Shown: in pieces, positions 1 to 7,305 of the stretch
How the letters are laid out: every line of letters begins with the position of its first letter
Position numbering within the stretch: the first letter of the stretch is position 1
NCBI GenBank assembly: GCA_036503065.1
Contig: DASXXM010000008.1
Coordinates: 1 to 21,930 of the forward strand
Direction: 5' to 3'
Source of the DNA: DATEPR01 sp036503065
Lineage (GTDB): Bacteria > Actinomycetota > Actinomycetes > Mycobacteriales > Pseudonocardiaceae
Length of the DNA stretch: 21,930 nucleotides
Made by a program: the position numbers and the translations under genes
The notes under the pieces: generated by a model
The model's database searches: none
Told to the model about the DNA's origin: nothing
What the model saw: the letters and a program-made list of their open reading frames with translations, nothing else

Positions 1-1
1 C

Positions 2-562
2 TGGGCGATGCCGGTGCTGTCCACCACCACGGTCTTCCAGTTCCTGTTCGACCAGAACTACGGCATCCTCAACAAGACCCTGGTCAACCTGGGCTTCACC
101 GGTTTCGCGCACTACGACTGGTTCACCACCAGCTTCTCCACTCTGACGATCATCACCATCATGATCGCCTGGCAGGGCATCCCGTTCGCCACGTTCACCC
201 TGTACGCCGGCCTGGTCGCGGTGCCCGGCGACCTGTACGAGGCGGCCAGCATCGACGGTGCCCGCGCCTTTCAGGCCTTCCGCTCGGTCACCTGGCCCGC
301 CATCCGGTCGATCTTCATGCTCACCGTGTTCCTGGAGGTCCTGTGGGACTTCAAGGTGTTCACCCAGATCTGGGTGATCCGGCAGGGCGGCCCGGACAGC
401 GGTAGCACGACGCTGTCGGTGCTGCAGTACCTGGACGGCATCGCCGGCAACCACTACGGCGTCGCGGCATCGGTGTCCGTCGTGATGATCCTCATCCTGG
501 CCGTGATCACCGCGCAGTACATGCGGATGCTGGTCCGCTCGCAGGAGGTGGACCTGACGTGA
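2..562 (+). CDS. dasB: ABC sugar transporter permease, MalF/DasB-like (5' truncated)
   Basis: This is the C-terminal part of an inner-membrane permease of a carbohydrate ABC importer; the window begins inside the gene, so the true start is upstream. The visible reading frame (codons from base 2) gives 186 residues with several hydrophobic spans. It contains the EAA loop that docks on the ATPase subunit (EAASIDGA at bases 239-262, then a distal Pro-Ala-Ile), typical of MalF-type permeases. Its stop overlaps the start of the next permease by 4 bases (GTGA), so the two are translationally coupled and probably form a heterodimer. The DasB assignment is inference from context: a DasC-like partner, a GH3 hexosaminidase, a SIS deaminase-like gene, nagA and DasR-type operators all follow. 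A solute-binding protein gene (dasA) would be expected upstream. A different sugar specificity cannot be excluded. Confidence 0.88.
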   Translation, partial: WAMPVLSTTTVFQFLFDQNYGILNKTLVNLGFTGFAHYDWFTTSFSTLTIITIMIAWQGIPFATFTLYAGLVAVPGDLYEAASIDGARAFQAFRSVTWPAIRSIFMLTVFLEVLWDFKVFTQIWVIRQGGPDSGSTTLSVLQYLDGIAGNHYGVAASVSVVMILILAVITAQYMRMLVRSQEVDLT

Positions 563-1383
563 ACCGTGGCAGGCGGACCCTGGTCGGCGCGGCCGGCATC
601 ATCGTGGCGTTGCTGTTCCTGTTCCCGACCTACTGGATGATCAGCACCGCGTTCACCCCGTCGGGTGACATCACCACGTCGAAGTACAACCTGATCCCGC
701 TGAGCCTGACGTTCCAGCACTTCGTCACGGCGGTCGAGAAGCCGTACTTCGGCAGCTACGTGCGCAACAGCCTGTTCGTCACGCTGGCGGCGCTGCTGCT
801 GGCCATGCTCACCGGCCTGCTCGCGGCGATTCCGCTGGCCCGGCTGCGGTTTCGTGGCCGCAAGGGCTTCCTGCTGCTGATCCTGGTCGCACAGCTGGCC
901 CCGTTCGAGGCGCTGCTGGTGCCGTACTACCTGTTCATGCGGCAGTTCAAGCTGGACACCAGCCTGACCGCGCTCGTGCTGATCTACTTCATCTTCACGC
1001 TGCCGTTCACCGTGTGGACGTTGCGCGGCTTCATCAACGGCATCCCGGAGGACCTGGAACAGGCCGCCATGGTGGACGGCTGCAGCCGGTGGATGGCCTT
1101 CTGGCGGGTCACGTTCCCGCTGCTGGGCCCCGGCCTGGTGGCGACGTCGGTGTACGCGTTCATCACCGCGTGGAACGAGTACCTCTACGCCTTCGTGTTC
1201 CTGCAGGACAATTCCCGCTACACGCTGCCGGTGTGGCTGGCCACCTTCCAGACTGCGTTCGGCACCGACTGGGGTGGTTCGATGGCCGCGTCGGCCATGT
1301 TCACCATCCCGGTGCTGGTCTTCTTCCTGATCGTGCAACGAAACCTGGTGGCCGGCATCACCGCCGGCGCCGTGAAGGGGTGA
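559..1383 (+). CDS. dasC: ABC sugar transporter permease, MalG/DasC-like
   Basis: This 274-residue permease is the second membrane subunit of the carbohydrate importer. It starts at GTG 559, inside the stop of the preceding permease, with a strong ribosome binding site (AGGAGG at 543-548). A first membrane span lies at about residues 10-30 and further spans follow. The EAA loop is clear (EQAAMVDGCSRW, about residues 166-177, followed by FPLLGPG), and the length matches the MalG family. It should pair with the upstream permease and an ATPase; in streptomycetes the shared ATPase MsiK is encoded elsewhere, and none is seen here. Substrate prediction (chitobiose/GlcNAc oligomers) comes from the neighbouring amino-sugar genes and not from the permease itself. 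Confidence 0.92.
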   Translation: MNRGRRTLVGAAGIIVALLFLFPTYWMISTAFTPSGDITTSKYNLIPLSLTFQHFVTAVEKPYFGSYVRNSLFVTLAALLLAMLTGLLAAIPLARLRFRGRKGFLLLILVAQLAPFEALLVPYYLFMRQFKLDTSLTALVLIYFIFTLPFTVWTLRGFINGIPEDLEQAAMVDGCSRWMAFWRVTFPLLGPGLVATSVYAFITAWNEYLYAFVFLQDNSRYTLPVWLATFQTAFGTDWGGSMAASAMFTIPVLVFFLIVQRNLVAGITAGAVKG

Positions 1384-1388
1384 GCCGG

Positions 1389-2837
1389 ATGCCGGCACAT
1401 GTGCGGGAACTCGCGGCCGGCGTCCTGTTGCCCGGCTTCGTCGGCACCACCGCACCGCCGGACTGGCTGCGCCGCAAGATCGGCGAGGGGCTGGGCGGCG
1501 TCGTGCTGTTCGGCCGCAACGTGGTGGACGACCACCAGGTGGCCGCGCTCACCGCGGCGCTGCGCGCCGAACGTGACGGCGTGGTGGTCGGCATCGACGA
1601 GGAGGGTGGCGACGTCACCCGGCTGGACGCCCGGATCGGCTCCAGCCTGCCCGGCAACCACGCGCTGGGCGCTGCGGACGACCTGGACCTCACGGGTGCC
1701 GTCGCCGCGTCGCTGGGTGCCCGGCTGGCCGCGTGCGGTGTGACCGTGGACCTCGCGCCCGCCGCCGACCTGTCGCTGACGCTGGAGGACCCGATCATCG
1801 GCGTGCGGGCGTTCGGCGCCGACCCGGAGCTGGCCGCCAGGCACATCGGCGCGTTCGTGGCCGGCCTGCAGGCCAGCGGCGTCGCCGCGTGCGCCAAGCA
1901 CTACCCCGGCCACGGCGCGGCCACCGAGGACTCGCACCGCACGCTGCCCGTGCTCAACCGGACCGAGCAGGAACTGCGCGAGGTCGAACTGGTGCCGTTC
2001 GCGGCGGCCGTGCGGGCCGGCGTGCGCGCGATCATGACGGGCCACCTCGTGGTGCCGGCGTGGGGCGATGGCCCGGCCACGCTGAACCCCAAGGCGTTCC
2101 AGGTGTTGCGTGGTTCGCTCGGCTTCACCGGCACGGTGATCACCGACGCGCTGGACATGGACGCCGTCTCCAGTGCCCTTGGCATGCCGGAAGCGGGCGT
2201 GCGGTCCCTGCTGGCCGGGGCGGACGCCTTGTGCGTCAGCGGAAGGCACACCGACGAAGCCACGGTCGACGACCTGATCGACGCGGTGGTCGAGGCGGTG
2301 GCGAGCGGTCGGCTCCCGCTGGACCGACTGGCCGAGGCCGCGACGCGGACCGCGTCGATCGGCGCGACCCCGCCGGTGCCGTCCGGCTACGACCACGAGA
2401 TCGGCCTGATCGCGGCGCGCCGCGCCATCACGGTGACCGGGACGCCGGTCCTCACGGCGCCGCCGCTGGTGCTGGACCTCGAGGTCGCGCCGTCCATCGC
2501 GGTCGGTGACGTACCGTGGGGCCTCGGCCCGGTGCTGGCCGACATGGTGGCCGGCACGACGGTGCTCACGGCGGCCGAGGACGACGGTGTGGACGCCGAC
2601 ATGGTGGTGGAGGCAGCGGCCGGGCGGCCGGTGGTCGTGGTCACCCGGGATGCCCAGCGGTATCCGTGGGTGGTTGATCTGGTAGGCAGGCTTGCTAAAC
2701 TTGGTCTAGACCTAATCAGGGTCGAGACCGGTGTCCCCGGGCCCGACCTGGGCATCGCGGCCCGGGTGGACACTCATGGCGGCGCGCGGGTCTGCCTGCG
2801 CGCAGCCGCCGAGTATCTCGCGTCGGTGTCGGGCTAG
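1389..2837 (+). CDS. GH3 beta-N-acetylhexosaminidase (NagZ-like)
   Basis: This 482-residue glycoside hydrolase family 3 protein is predicted to release N-acetylglucosamine from chitobiose or muropeptide-like sugars. Landmarks are GIDEEGGDVTRL (residues 68-79), the NagZ signature KHYPGHG...DSH (170-183, His183 the likely general acid/base) and VITDALDMD (250-258) with Asp253 as the likely nucleophile. A further domain of about 150 residues follows the barrel. There is no signal peptide, so it should act on imported sugars in the cytoplasm. ATG 1389 is chosen because AAGGGG at 1375-1380 sits 8 bases upstream; GTG 1380, overlapping the permease stop, is the alternative. Codons 429-444 (2673-2720) are unusually A/T-ended and contain a DasR-type operator and a candidate promoter for the next gene. 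Only 13 bases separate it from the SIS gene. Confidence 0.93.
   Translation: MPAHVRELAAGVLLPGFVGTTAPPDWLRRKIGEGLGGVVLFGRNVVDDHQVAALTAALRAERDGVVVGIDEEGGDVTRLDARIGSSLPGNHALGAADDLDLTGAVAASLGARLAACGVTVDLAPAADLSLTLEDPIIGVRAFGADPELAARHIGAFVAGLQASGVAACAKHYPGHGAATEDSHRTLPVLNRTEQELREVELVPFAAAVRAGVRAIMTGHLVVPAWGDGPATLNPKAFQVLRGSLGFTGTVITDALDMDAVSSALGMPEAGVRSLLAGADALCVSGRHTDEATVDDLIDAVVEAVASGRLPLDRLAEAATRTASIGATPPVPSGYDHEIGLIAARRAITVTGTPVLTAPPLVLDLEVAPSIAVGDVPWGLGPVLADMVAGTTVLTAAEDDGVDADMVVEAAAGRPVVVVTRDAQRYPWVVDLVGRLAKLGLDLIRVETGVPGPDLGIAARVDTHGGARVCLRAAAEYLASVSG
2674..2701 (+). promoter_or_regulatory. Candidate intragenic promoter for the SIS-domain gene
   Basis: TTGATC (2674-2679), a 16-base spacer and TAAACT (2696-2701) resemble a housekeeping-sigma promoter. 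The predicted start near 2708 falls inside the operator at 2700-2715 and about 140 bases before the SIS start codon. The codons here are mostly A/T-ended, unlike the rest of the GH3 gene, as expected if the DNA is constrained by a second function. Activity is inferred. Confidence 0.5.
2700..2715 (+). promoter_or_regulatory. DasR-type operator (dre), inside GH3 gene
   Basis: The 12-base core TGGTCTAGACCT (2702-2713) matches the known dre core TGGTCTAGACCA at 11 of 12 positions. DasR is the GntR-family repressor that responds to amino-sugar phosphates in streptomycetes. The site lies within the coding sequence and overlaps the predicted transcription start of the SIS gene. dasR itself is not in the window. 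Confidence 0.75.
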
Positions 2838-2850
2838 CGAGGAGGTTGGC

Positions 2851-3888
2851 GTGACCAAACCAGGCACGTTGATGGCGGCGGAGGTCGCGGCACAGCCGGC
2901 GATCCTGGCCGGACTGGCCGACCACCGCGCGGACATCGCCGCGGTCGCCGAACGGGTGGCGCTGCGTCGGCCGCGTTTCGTGCTGCTGGCCGCCCGCGGC
3001 TCCAGCGATCACGCCGCGCTGTACGCGAAGTACCTGGTCGAGGTCCTGTTGCAGTTGCCGGCGGGGCTGGTTTCCCCGTCCACCACGACGTTGTACGGTG
3101 CGCAACCGGACCTGGCCGACGTGCTGTGGATCGCGGTCAGCCAGTCGGGTGGCTCGCCGGACCTGGTCGAGGCAACGGCGGCGGCGGCAAAGCAGGGCGC
3201 ACTGACCATCGCCGTGACGAACACGGCCGACTCCCCGCTCAACGGCGTCGCCGAGCTGTCGGTGGACGTCCGAGCCGGCAAGGAGTTGGCGGTAGCCGCG
3301 ACCAAGACCTACACGGCGACCCTGTTGGGCTTGTACCTACTGGTGGACGCCATCCGCGGCGGCAACGGCCGCGCGGCCGCGGACATCGGCGCACTTGCGC
3401 AGTCCACACTGGACGGTACGGCGGCGGACGCGGACGAGGCCGCCCAGCGCTACCGCTTCGTGGACCGGATGGTCACGACGGCCCGTGGCTATTCGTTGGC
3501 CAGCGCACTCGAGGCATCCCTGAAACTGGCCGAGACCAGCTACCTGTCCGCCCGCGCGTACAGCGGCGCGGACCTGTTGCACGGTCCGGTGGCCGCGGTG
3601 GACTCGGAAACCGGCGTCCTGGCGGTCACCAGCCGGGGCAAGGGCGGCGACGCCATGCGAGACGTGCTGAAGGTCGTCCATGGCCGAGGCGCCGACGTGC
3701 TCGCGGTCGGCTCGGCAGCGGCGGACGTCCCGGCGGCGACGCGCCTGGTAGTGGCCGAAAGCGCCGAGGAAGTGGCCCCGATCCTGGAAATCCTGCCCAT
3801 CCAACGCCTGGCGCTCGCGCTGTCGTTGGCCAGGGGCGGCGACCCGGACCAACCCCGCGGCCTGAGCAAGGTCACCCGCACCCGCTGA
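2851..3888 (+). CDS. SIS-domain sugar isomerase, GlcN6P deaminase-like (NagB-II/GlmS C-terminal type)
   Basis: This 345-residue protein has two SIS phosphosugar-binding domains, as in the isomerase half of GlmS, but no N-terminal glutaminase domain. That pattern fits a glucosamine-6-phosphate deaminase/isomerase (GlcN6P to Fru6P and ammonia), the last step after NagA. Visible motifs are ARGSSDHA (48-55), SQSGGSPD (97-104), the TKTY segment (151-154), the second-domain HGPV (244-247) and a C-terminal DQPRGLSK segment matching the GlmS C-tail. GTG 2851 is chosen because GAGGAGG (2839-2845) lies 5 bases upstream; ATG 2872 is an alternative. It follows the GH3 gene by 13 bases and may also have its own DasR-controlled promoter inside that gene. 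AgaS-like or FrlB-like substrate specificity is possible; the neighbours favour GlcN6P. Confidence 0.88.
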   Translation: MTKPGTLMAAEVAAQPAILAGLADHRADIAAVAERVALRRPRFVLLAARGSSDHAALYAKYLVEVLLQLPAGLVSPSTTTLYGAQPDLADVLWIAVSQSGGSPDLVEATAAAAKQGALTIAVTNTADSPLNGVAELSVDVRAGKELAVAATKTYTATLLGLYLLVDAIRGGNGRAAADIGALAQSTLDGTAADADEAAQRYRFVDRMVTTARGYSLASALEASLKLAETSYLSARAYSGADLLHGPVAAVDSETGVLAVTSRGKGGDAMRDVLKVVHGRGADVLAVGSAAADVPAATRLVVAESAEEVAPILEILPIQRLALALSLARGGDPDQPRGLSKVTRTR

Positions 3889-3933
3889 ACTTCAACCGGC
3901 GGCGGTGCCCGGCCGACCCTATGCTCACACTTC

Positions 3934-4242
3934 GTGTCAGAGAACGAACGAACAACACGCACCGCGATCGGCCCCGACCTGCCTGCACCAGGCGACGGAT
4001 TCACTGTCGAGGCGTGGGGACATCGATGGCCGACCGGTGCCGAGAAAGTGGAACTCAGCCGGGGCATTCCGATCTTCGTCGGCCAGTTCGACGAGCGTGA
4101 CGTCCAGACCGCCCGCCGCTGCTATCCCGGTCGGCAGGTCGTGCTGAACGAGGACGGCGGCATCGAGATCCATCCCGCCGCTGAGATCCCAGCCCGATCG
4201 GTTCTCCGGATGCAACTGGAAGAGCACGCCACCGAGCGGTGA
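3934..4242 (+). CDS. Hypothetical protein, 102 residues
   Basis: I do not recognise this family. The product is a small, charged, soluble protein without a signal peptide or membrane span. Its middle contains short hydrophobic stretches (GIPIFVGQF, then QVVLNEDGGIEIHP), which suggest a compact beta-rich fold. Codon third positions are largely G/C, supporting real coding. No ribosome binding site precedes GTG 3934. TATGCT (3920-3925) lies 8 bases before the start, so a leaderless transcript is plausible, although no good -35 element is seen. The gene sits between the SIS gene and the convergent nagA, so a link to amino-sugar metabolism is possible but unsupported by sequence. Confidence 0.6.
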   Translation: MSENERTTRTAIGPDLPAPGDGFTVEAWGHRWPTGAEKVELSRGIPIFVGQFDERDVQTARRCYPGRQVVLNEDGGIEIHPAAEIPARSVLRMQLEEHATER

Positions 4243-4321
4243 GCCGTCAGCTCCACTGAACGGATAGCGCCATCGTCTCCACTTCAGCCGCCTGGTGCGG
4301 TTCTGGGTGGTGCTCGCGTTG

Positions 4322-5572
4322 TCAGTGCGTAGGCAGCGGGACGGATTCGGTGCCGGGGGCGGGCACTTCGGCGGCGACCATGCTCGGGGTGGTGCCGGAG
4401 GTGGCGTCGGCGTCGAAGACCACCTCGCCGGCGACCCAGACCTTGCGCGGCCGCCAGTCGTCGCTCCACCACACCAGATCGGCGATCGCGCCGGGGGCGA
4501 GGCGGCCCAACGACGTCTCGCCGATCGTGTCCGCCGGCACGACCGTCGCGGCCGACAGCGCCACGGCCGGGTCGACGCCGATCGACACGATGTTGCGCAC
4601 CGCCCGGTCCAGCGTCAGCGCGCTACCGGCGATGGTGCCCTCCGGTGAGCGCGGCACGCCGTCGTCGGTGAGCAGGACGTCGGCACCGCCGAGCTGGTAG
4701 CGACCCGGCGGCATACCGGCCGCGGCCACGGCGTCGGTGACCAGGGCCACTCGCCGCGCGGCCACCGCGAACACCAGCGCGCACACGTCCGGCGCGACGT
4801 GGGCCAGGTCGGCGATCAGGCCGAGGGTGAACCGGTTGTCGGCGAACGCGGCGCCGGGCACGCCGGGCTCACGGTGCCCGAGGCCGCGCTGGGCGTTGAA
4901 CAGGTGGGTGATCATGCGGGCACCGGCGTCCGCCGCGGCGCGGGTCTGGGCCGCGGTGGCGTCCGTGTGGCCAACGGAGACCAGGATGCCCGCCGCCGCA
5001 AGGCGACGGACCGCAGCCAGCGCGCCGGGCCGTTCCGGGGCGAGCGTGACCATCCGCAGGCCGGCAGCGACCACCTGGTCGGCCAGGATCTCGTCGATCA
5101 GGTCCGGGGTGGGGTCGACCATGAGCGCCGGATCGTGCACGCCGTGCCGTACCGGGGACAGGAACGGTCCCTCCAGGTGCACGCCGAGCGGCCGGGCGCC
5201 GGAGTCGGCCGGCAGGGCCCTGGCGGCCGCCAGCACGGCCCTGGCCTGCGCGAGGGCCACCGGGACGGGTGCGGTGATCAGGGTGGGCAGAAATCTGGTC
5301 ACGCCGGTGCTCGGCAGCGAGCTGGCGACCAGGCGCATGCCCTCGTCGTCCACTTCGGCGAAGTCGACACCGACCGCGCCGTTGATCTGGATGTCCACCA
5401 GACCGGGGGTCAGGACACCGCTGTCGAGCTGGTCCACATAGTGGGAATTGCCGTTCTCGCTGGGATACCCGGTTCGCACCTCGACGATCCGGCCATCCCG
5501 TACACGTATCTGAACAGGGCCGACGATCGCGCGGTCGACGAGGGCACGCGGTGCGGCAACGACGGTATCCAA
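4322..5572 (-). CDS. nagA: N-acetylglucosamine-6-phosphate deacetylase
   Basis: This 416-residue amidohydrolase-superfamily enzyme removes acetate from GlcNAc-6-P to give GlcN-6-P, the substrate expected for the SIS protein encoded nearby. Family signatures are PGLVDIQINGAVGVDF, HLEGPF with Glu134 as a likely metal ligand, VGHTDA (His202), THLFNA (His223), LVTDAVAAAG with the catalytic Asp, and a GTIAGS segment near the C-terminus. The start is TTG at 5572, supported by GGGAGG (bases 5582-5577 on the minus strand) 4 bases upstream and by the lack of any nearer in-frame ATG or GTG with a binding site. A DasR-type operator and a promoter lie directly upstream. It is convergent with the plus-strand catabolic genes, so the locus has two transcription units under one regulator. 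Confidence 0.95.
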   Translation of the reverse strand: MDTVVAAPRALVDRAIVGPVQIRVRDGRIVEVRTGYPSENGNSHYVDQLDSGVLTPGLVDIQINGAVGVDFAEVDDEGMRLVASSLPSTGVTRFLPTLITAPVPVALAQARAVLAAARALPADSGARPLGVHLEGPFLSPVRHGVHDPALMVDPTPDLIDEILADQVVAAGLRMVTLAPERPGALAAVRRLAAAGILVSVGHTDATAAQTRAAADAGARMITHLFNAQRGLGHREPGVPGAAFADNRFTLGLIADLAHVAPDVCALVFAVAARRVALVTDAVAAAGMPPGRYQLGGADVLLTDDGVPRSPEGTIAGSALTLDRAVRNIVSIGVDPAVALSAATVVPADTIGETSLGRLAPGAIADLVWWSDDWRPRKVWVAGEVVFDADATSGTTPSMVAAEVPAPGTESVPLPTH

Positions 5573-5583
5573 CGGTCCTCCCG

Positions 5584-5599
5584 ATTGGTCCAGACCATT
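5584..5599. promoter_or_regulatory. DasR-type operator (dre) at nagA
   Basis: TGGTCCAGACCA (5586-5597) differs from the dre core TGGTCTAGACCA at one position; the 16-mer is ATTGGTCCAGACCATT. It lies between the nagA -10 element and its ribosome binding site and covers the predicted transcription start, a repressing position. Confidence 0.8.
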
Positions 5600-5601
5600 A
5601 G

Positions 5602-5630
5602 AAAATACTGGGCCATCCGTCGGACGTCCA
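5602..5630 (-). promoter_or_regulatory. nagA: Candidate nagA promoter
   Basis: On the minus strand, TGGACG (5630-5625), a 17-base spacer and TATTTT (5607-5602) each match consensus at 4 of 6 positions. The predicted start is near 5595, inside the dre site. The surrounding DNA is notably AT-richer than the genes. Confidence 0.5.
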
Positions 5631-5713
5631 GTGAACTTCTAACAGTGTGCCAGACTATGGCGTAAATAACCCGCCGAACAACCGCCCGCGATGTGCGAAT
5701 GGCCACTTCGCGA

Positions 5714-5734
5714 GTGTCCGACCAGCGCGGACAC
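5714..5734. repeat. Inverted repeat, 7-bp arms, in the nagA/SGNH divergent region
   Basis: GTGTCCG (5714-5720) and CGGACAC (5728-5734) are perfect arms around a 7-base centre. It could be an operator or a leader hairpin in the 274-base gap between nagA and the SGNH gene. A second pair, GGTGAC/GTCACC (5801-5806 and 5820-5825), lies 11 bases before the SGNH ribosome binding site. No regulator can be assigned. Confidence 0.4.
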
Positions 5735-5846
5735 GTTCGGCCCAAGCCCAAAGTAGTGGCGTCCACCCTGGAAAATTTGACAGAATCCCGTGGTTCGCCA
5801 GGTGACGACCCAGCGTCCGGTCACCAGGACGAGCAAGGGAGGACTT

Positions 5847-6632
5847 GTGCACGGCTGGCAGAGCTTCATCGCGATCGGTGACAGTTTCACCGAAGGTCTG
5901 AACGACCCCGGCCCCGACGGCCGGTACCGGGGGTGGGCCGACCGCCTTGCCGAGTTGCTGGCGAAAGACCAACCCGGCCTGCGGTACGCAAATCTGGCGG
6001 TGCGCGGCAAGTGCCTTGGCCAAGTGCTGGCCGACCAGCTGCCGGCGACCCTGGCCGCGGGCGCCGACCTGGTCACGTTCGCCGCGGGCGGCAACGACAT
6101 CCTGCGCCCCGGCGGCGACCCGGACACGCTGGCCGCACAGTACGAACGGGCCGTGGCGCAACTACGCGCGGCAGGCAGCGACGTGGTGATCTTCACCGGT
6201 TTCGACACCGGACGCACGCCGCTGCTCAGATATGTGCGCGGCCGGATAGCGGCCTACAACGGCCACCTGCGGTCGATCGCCGACCGACACGGCTGCCGCA
6301 TGGTCGACCTGTGGTCGATGACCGCGCTGAACCACCCGCAGGCCTGGAGCGACGACCGCCTGCACCTGACCCCCGCCGGCCACCACAGGGTCGCGCTGCG
6401 GACGGCGGAGGTACTGGGGCTCGCCGTCGACGAGGACTGGCAGGCGCCATGGCCGGTGTCGAGTGAACCCGCGTGGCTGGCGCGCCGCCGGGCGGACGTG
6501 AAGTGGACCCGGCAGCACTTCGTGCCGTGGCTGGGGCGCCATCTGAGAGGGCGCTCGTCCGGTGACGGCATCCCACCGAAGCGGCCGGAACTGACTCCGC
6601 TGACCGACACCGTCGCCGACGGCACCGGCTGA
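5847..6632 (+). CDS. SGNH/GDSL-family hydrolase
   Basis: This 261-residue protein is a predicted serine esterase or lipase of the SGNH fold. Block I is GDSFTEG (11-17, nucleophile Ser13), block III is GGND (81-84, Asn83 for the oxyanion hole), and block V is DDRLHL with Asp170 and His173 of the catalytic triad. There is no signal peptide, so a cytoplasmic location is expected. The C-terminal 60 residues are basic and Pro-rich. GTG 5847 is chosen because GGGAGG (5837-5842) lies 4 bases upstream; an extension to 5790 would lack a binding site. It diverges from nagA across 274 bases and is followed by a hairpin. The substrate is unknown, and a role in amino-sugar metabolism is not supported beyond proximity. 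Confidence 0.9.
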   Translation: MHGWQSFIAIGDSFTEGLNDPGPDGRYRGWADRLAELLAKDQPGLRYANLAVRGKCLGQVLADQLPATLAAGADLVTFAAGGNDILRPGGDPDTLAAQYERAVAQLRAAGSDVVIFTGFDTGRTPLLRYVRGRIAAYNGHLRSIADRHGCRMVDLWSMTALNHPQAWSDDRLHLTPAGHHRVALRTAEVLGLAVDEDWQAPWPVSSEPAWLARRRADVKWTRQHFVPWLGRHLRGRSSGDGIPPKRPELTPLTDTVADGTG

Positions 6633-6670
6633 TCGGCAGGTCCGAGACAGGCGGCCGGACACGCGACACA

Positions 6671-6696
6671 GCCGGCACCTCCCCCAGGATGCCGGC
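6671..6696 (+). terminator. Hairpin terminator after the SGNH gene
   Basis: GCCGGCA (6671-6677) pairs perfectly with TGCCGGC (6690-6696), and CCT/AGG extends the stem across one bulge. It lies 38 bases after the SGNH stop, between two convergent genes. No T-tract follows, which is common in high-GC actinomycetes. Confidence 0.5.
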
Positions 6697-6704
6697 CGGT
6701 CCCG

Positions 6705-6780
6705 TTGCGTAGCAGTGCTCCCACTCCCCGTGCCCCCCGGCACCACGCCAGCGTTCAGCGCGACTGCCTTGCTACGCAAG
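6705..6780. repeat. Long-range 10-bp inverted repeat between convergent genes
   Basis: TTGCGTAGCA (6705-6714) is the exact reverse complement of TGCTACGCAA (6770-6779), with 55 bases between. The second copy is itself part of a short palindrome, CTTGC-TAC-GCAAG (6768-6780). It may form a large stem-loop or hold paired protein sites; it lies downstream of both neighbouring genes. Confidence 0.4.
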
Positions 6781-6822
6781 AACAACCCTGGCAGGCCGGC
6801 CTGCACGCCGACTAACCGTCCA

Positions 6823-7305
6823 CTAAACGAACAGCGCCGACCGGCTGGGGCCGGCGTCCATCGTCGCGATCAGGTCCGCGAGATGAGGCGCGCGCGGGCT
6901 GTCCAACCGCTGCGCCCAGACCAGTGCGGCGCGCAGTTCGTCCAGTGCGGTGGGGTTCGCGCGGGCCAGCAGCACACGACCGTACAGCTCTCGGGTGAAG
7001 GCGTGCTGCAGGTCCGGGCGGCCGGCGCCGATGGCGTTGAGTGCCTGGCGGGCCAGGACTTCCGCCTCGTCCAGATGATCCTGCTCAAGGCACAGCTCGA
7101 TCAGGTTGTTGCCGGCAAGACGCTGGTAGCCGACATCGCCGATCTCGTCGAACAGGGCCACGGCCGCGCGTACGTGGGCGATGGCCTCGGCCGGGCGGCC
7201 CAGTTCCCGTTCCACCTGTGACATGTTGTTCAGCGCGTGTGCCTGGGCCATCAGGTCGCCGGTCTGCACGGCAAGGCGGTAGGACTCCTGGTCACAGTGC
7301 AGTGC
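6823..7305 (-). pseudogene. Detached C-terminal TPR part of the SARP regulator
   Basis: This stretch stays in the same frame as the SARP gene and continues its TPR array after the internal TAG at 7308-7306. It has about 160 codons and no further stop before TAG 6825-6823. The text around the break fits a TPR helix once the stop is read as Glu or Gln (RRYL-x-ALHCDQES). Downstream repeats such as ALNNMSQVERELGRPAEAI are typical of SARP/NB-ARC/TPR proteins. The possible restart at GTG 7269 has no well-placed ribosome binding site, so independent translation is doubtful. Codon usage is still fully coding-like, which points to a recent nonsense mutation or a sequencing error. Confidence 0.8.

Noticed and set aside
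454..1455. A 333-codon minus-strand frame opposite the permease genes
   Set aside because: Antisense to clear permeases, with an Arg/Gln-rich translation typical of shadow frames.
5607..5632. ACTGG...CCAGT inverted repeat upstream of nagA as another dre site
   Set aside because: Only the outer five bases match and the 16-base centre is not dre-like; it overlaps the promoter by chance or for another reason.
5777..5782. Perfect TTGACA before the SGNH gene
   Set aside because: No -10-like hexamer follows at 16-18 bases, so a promoter cannot be claimed.
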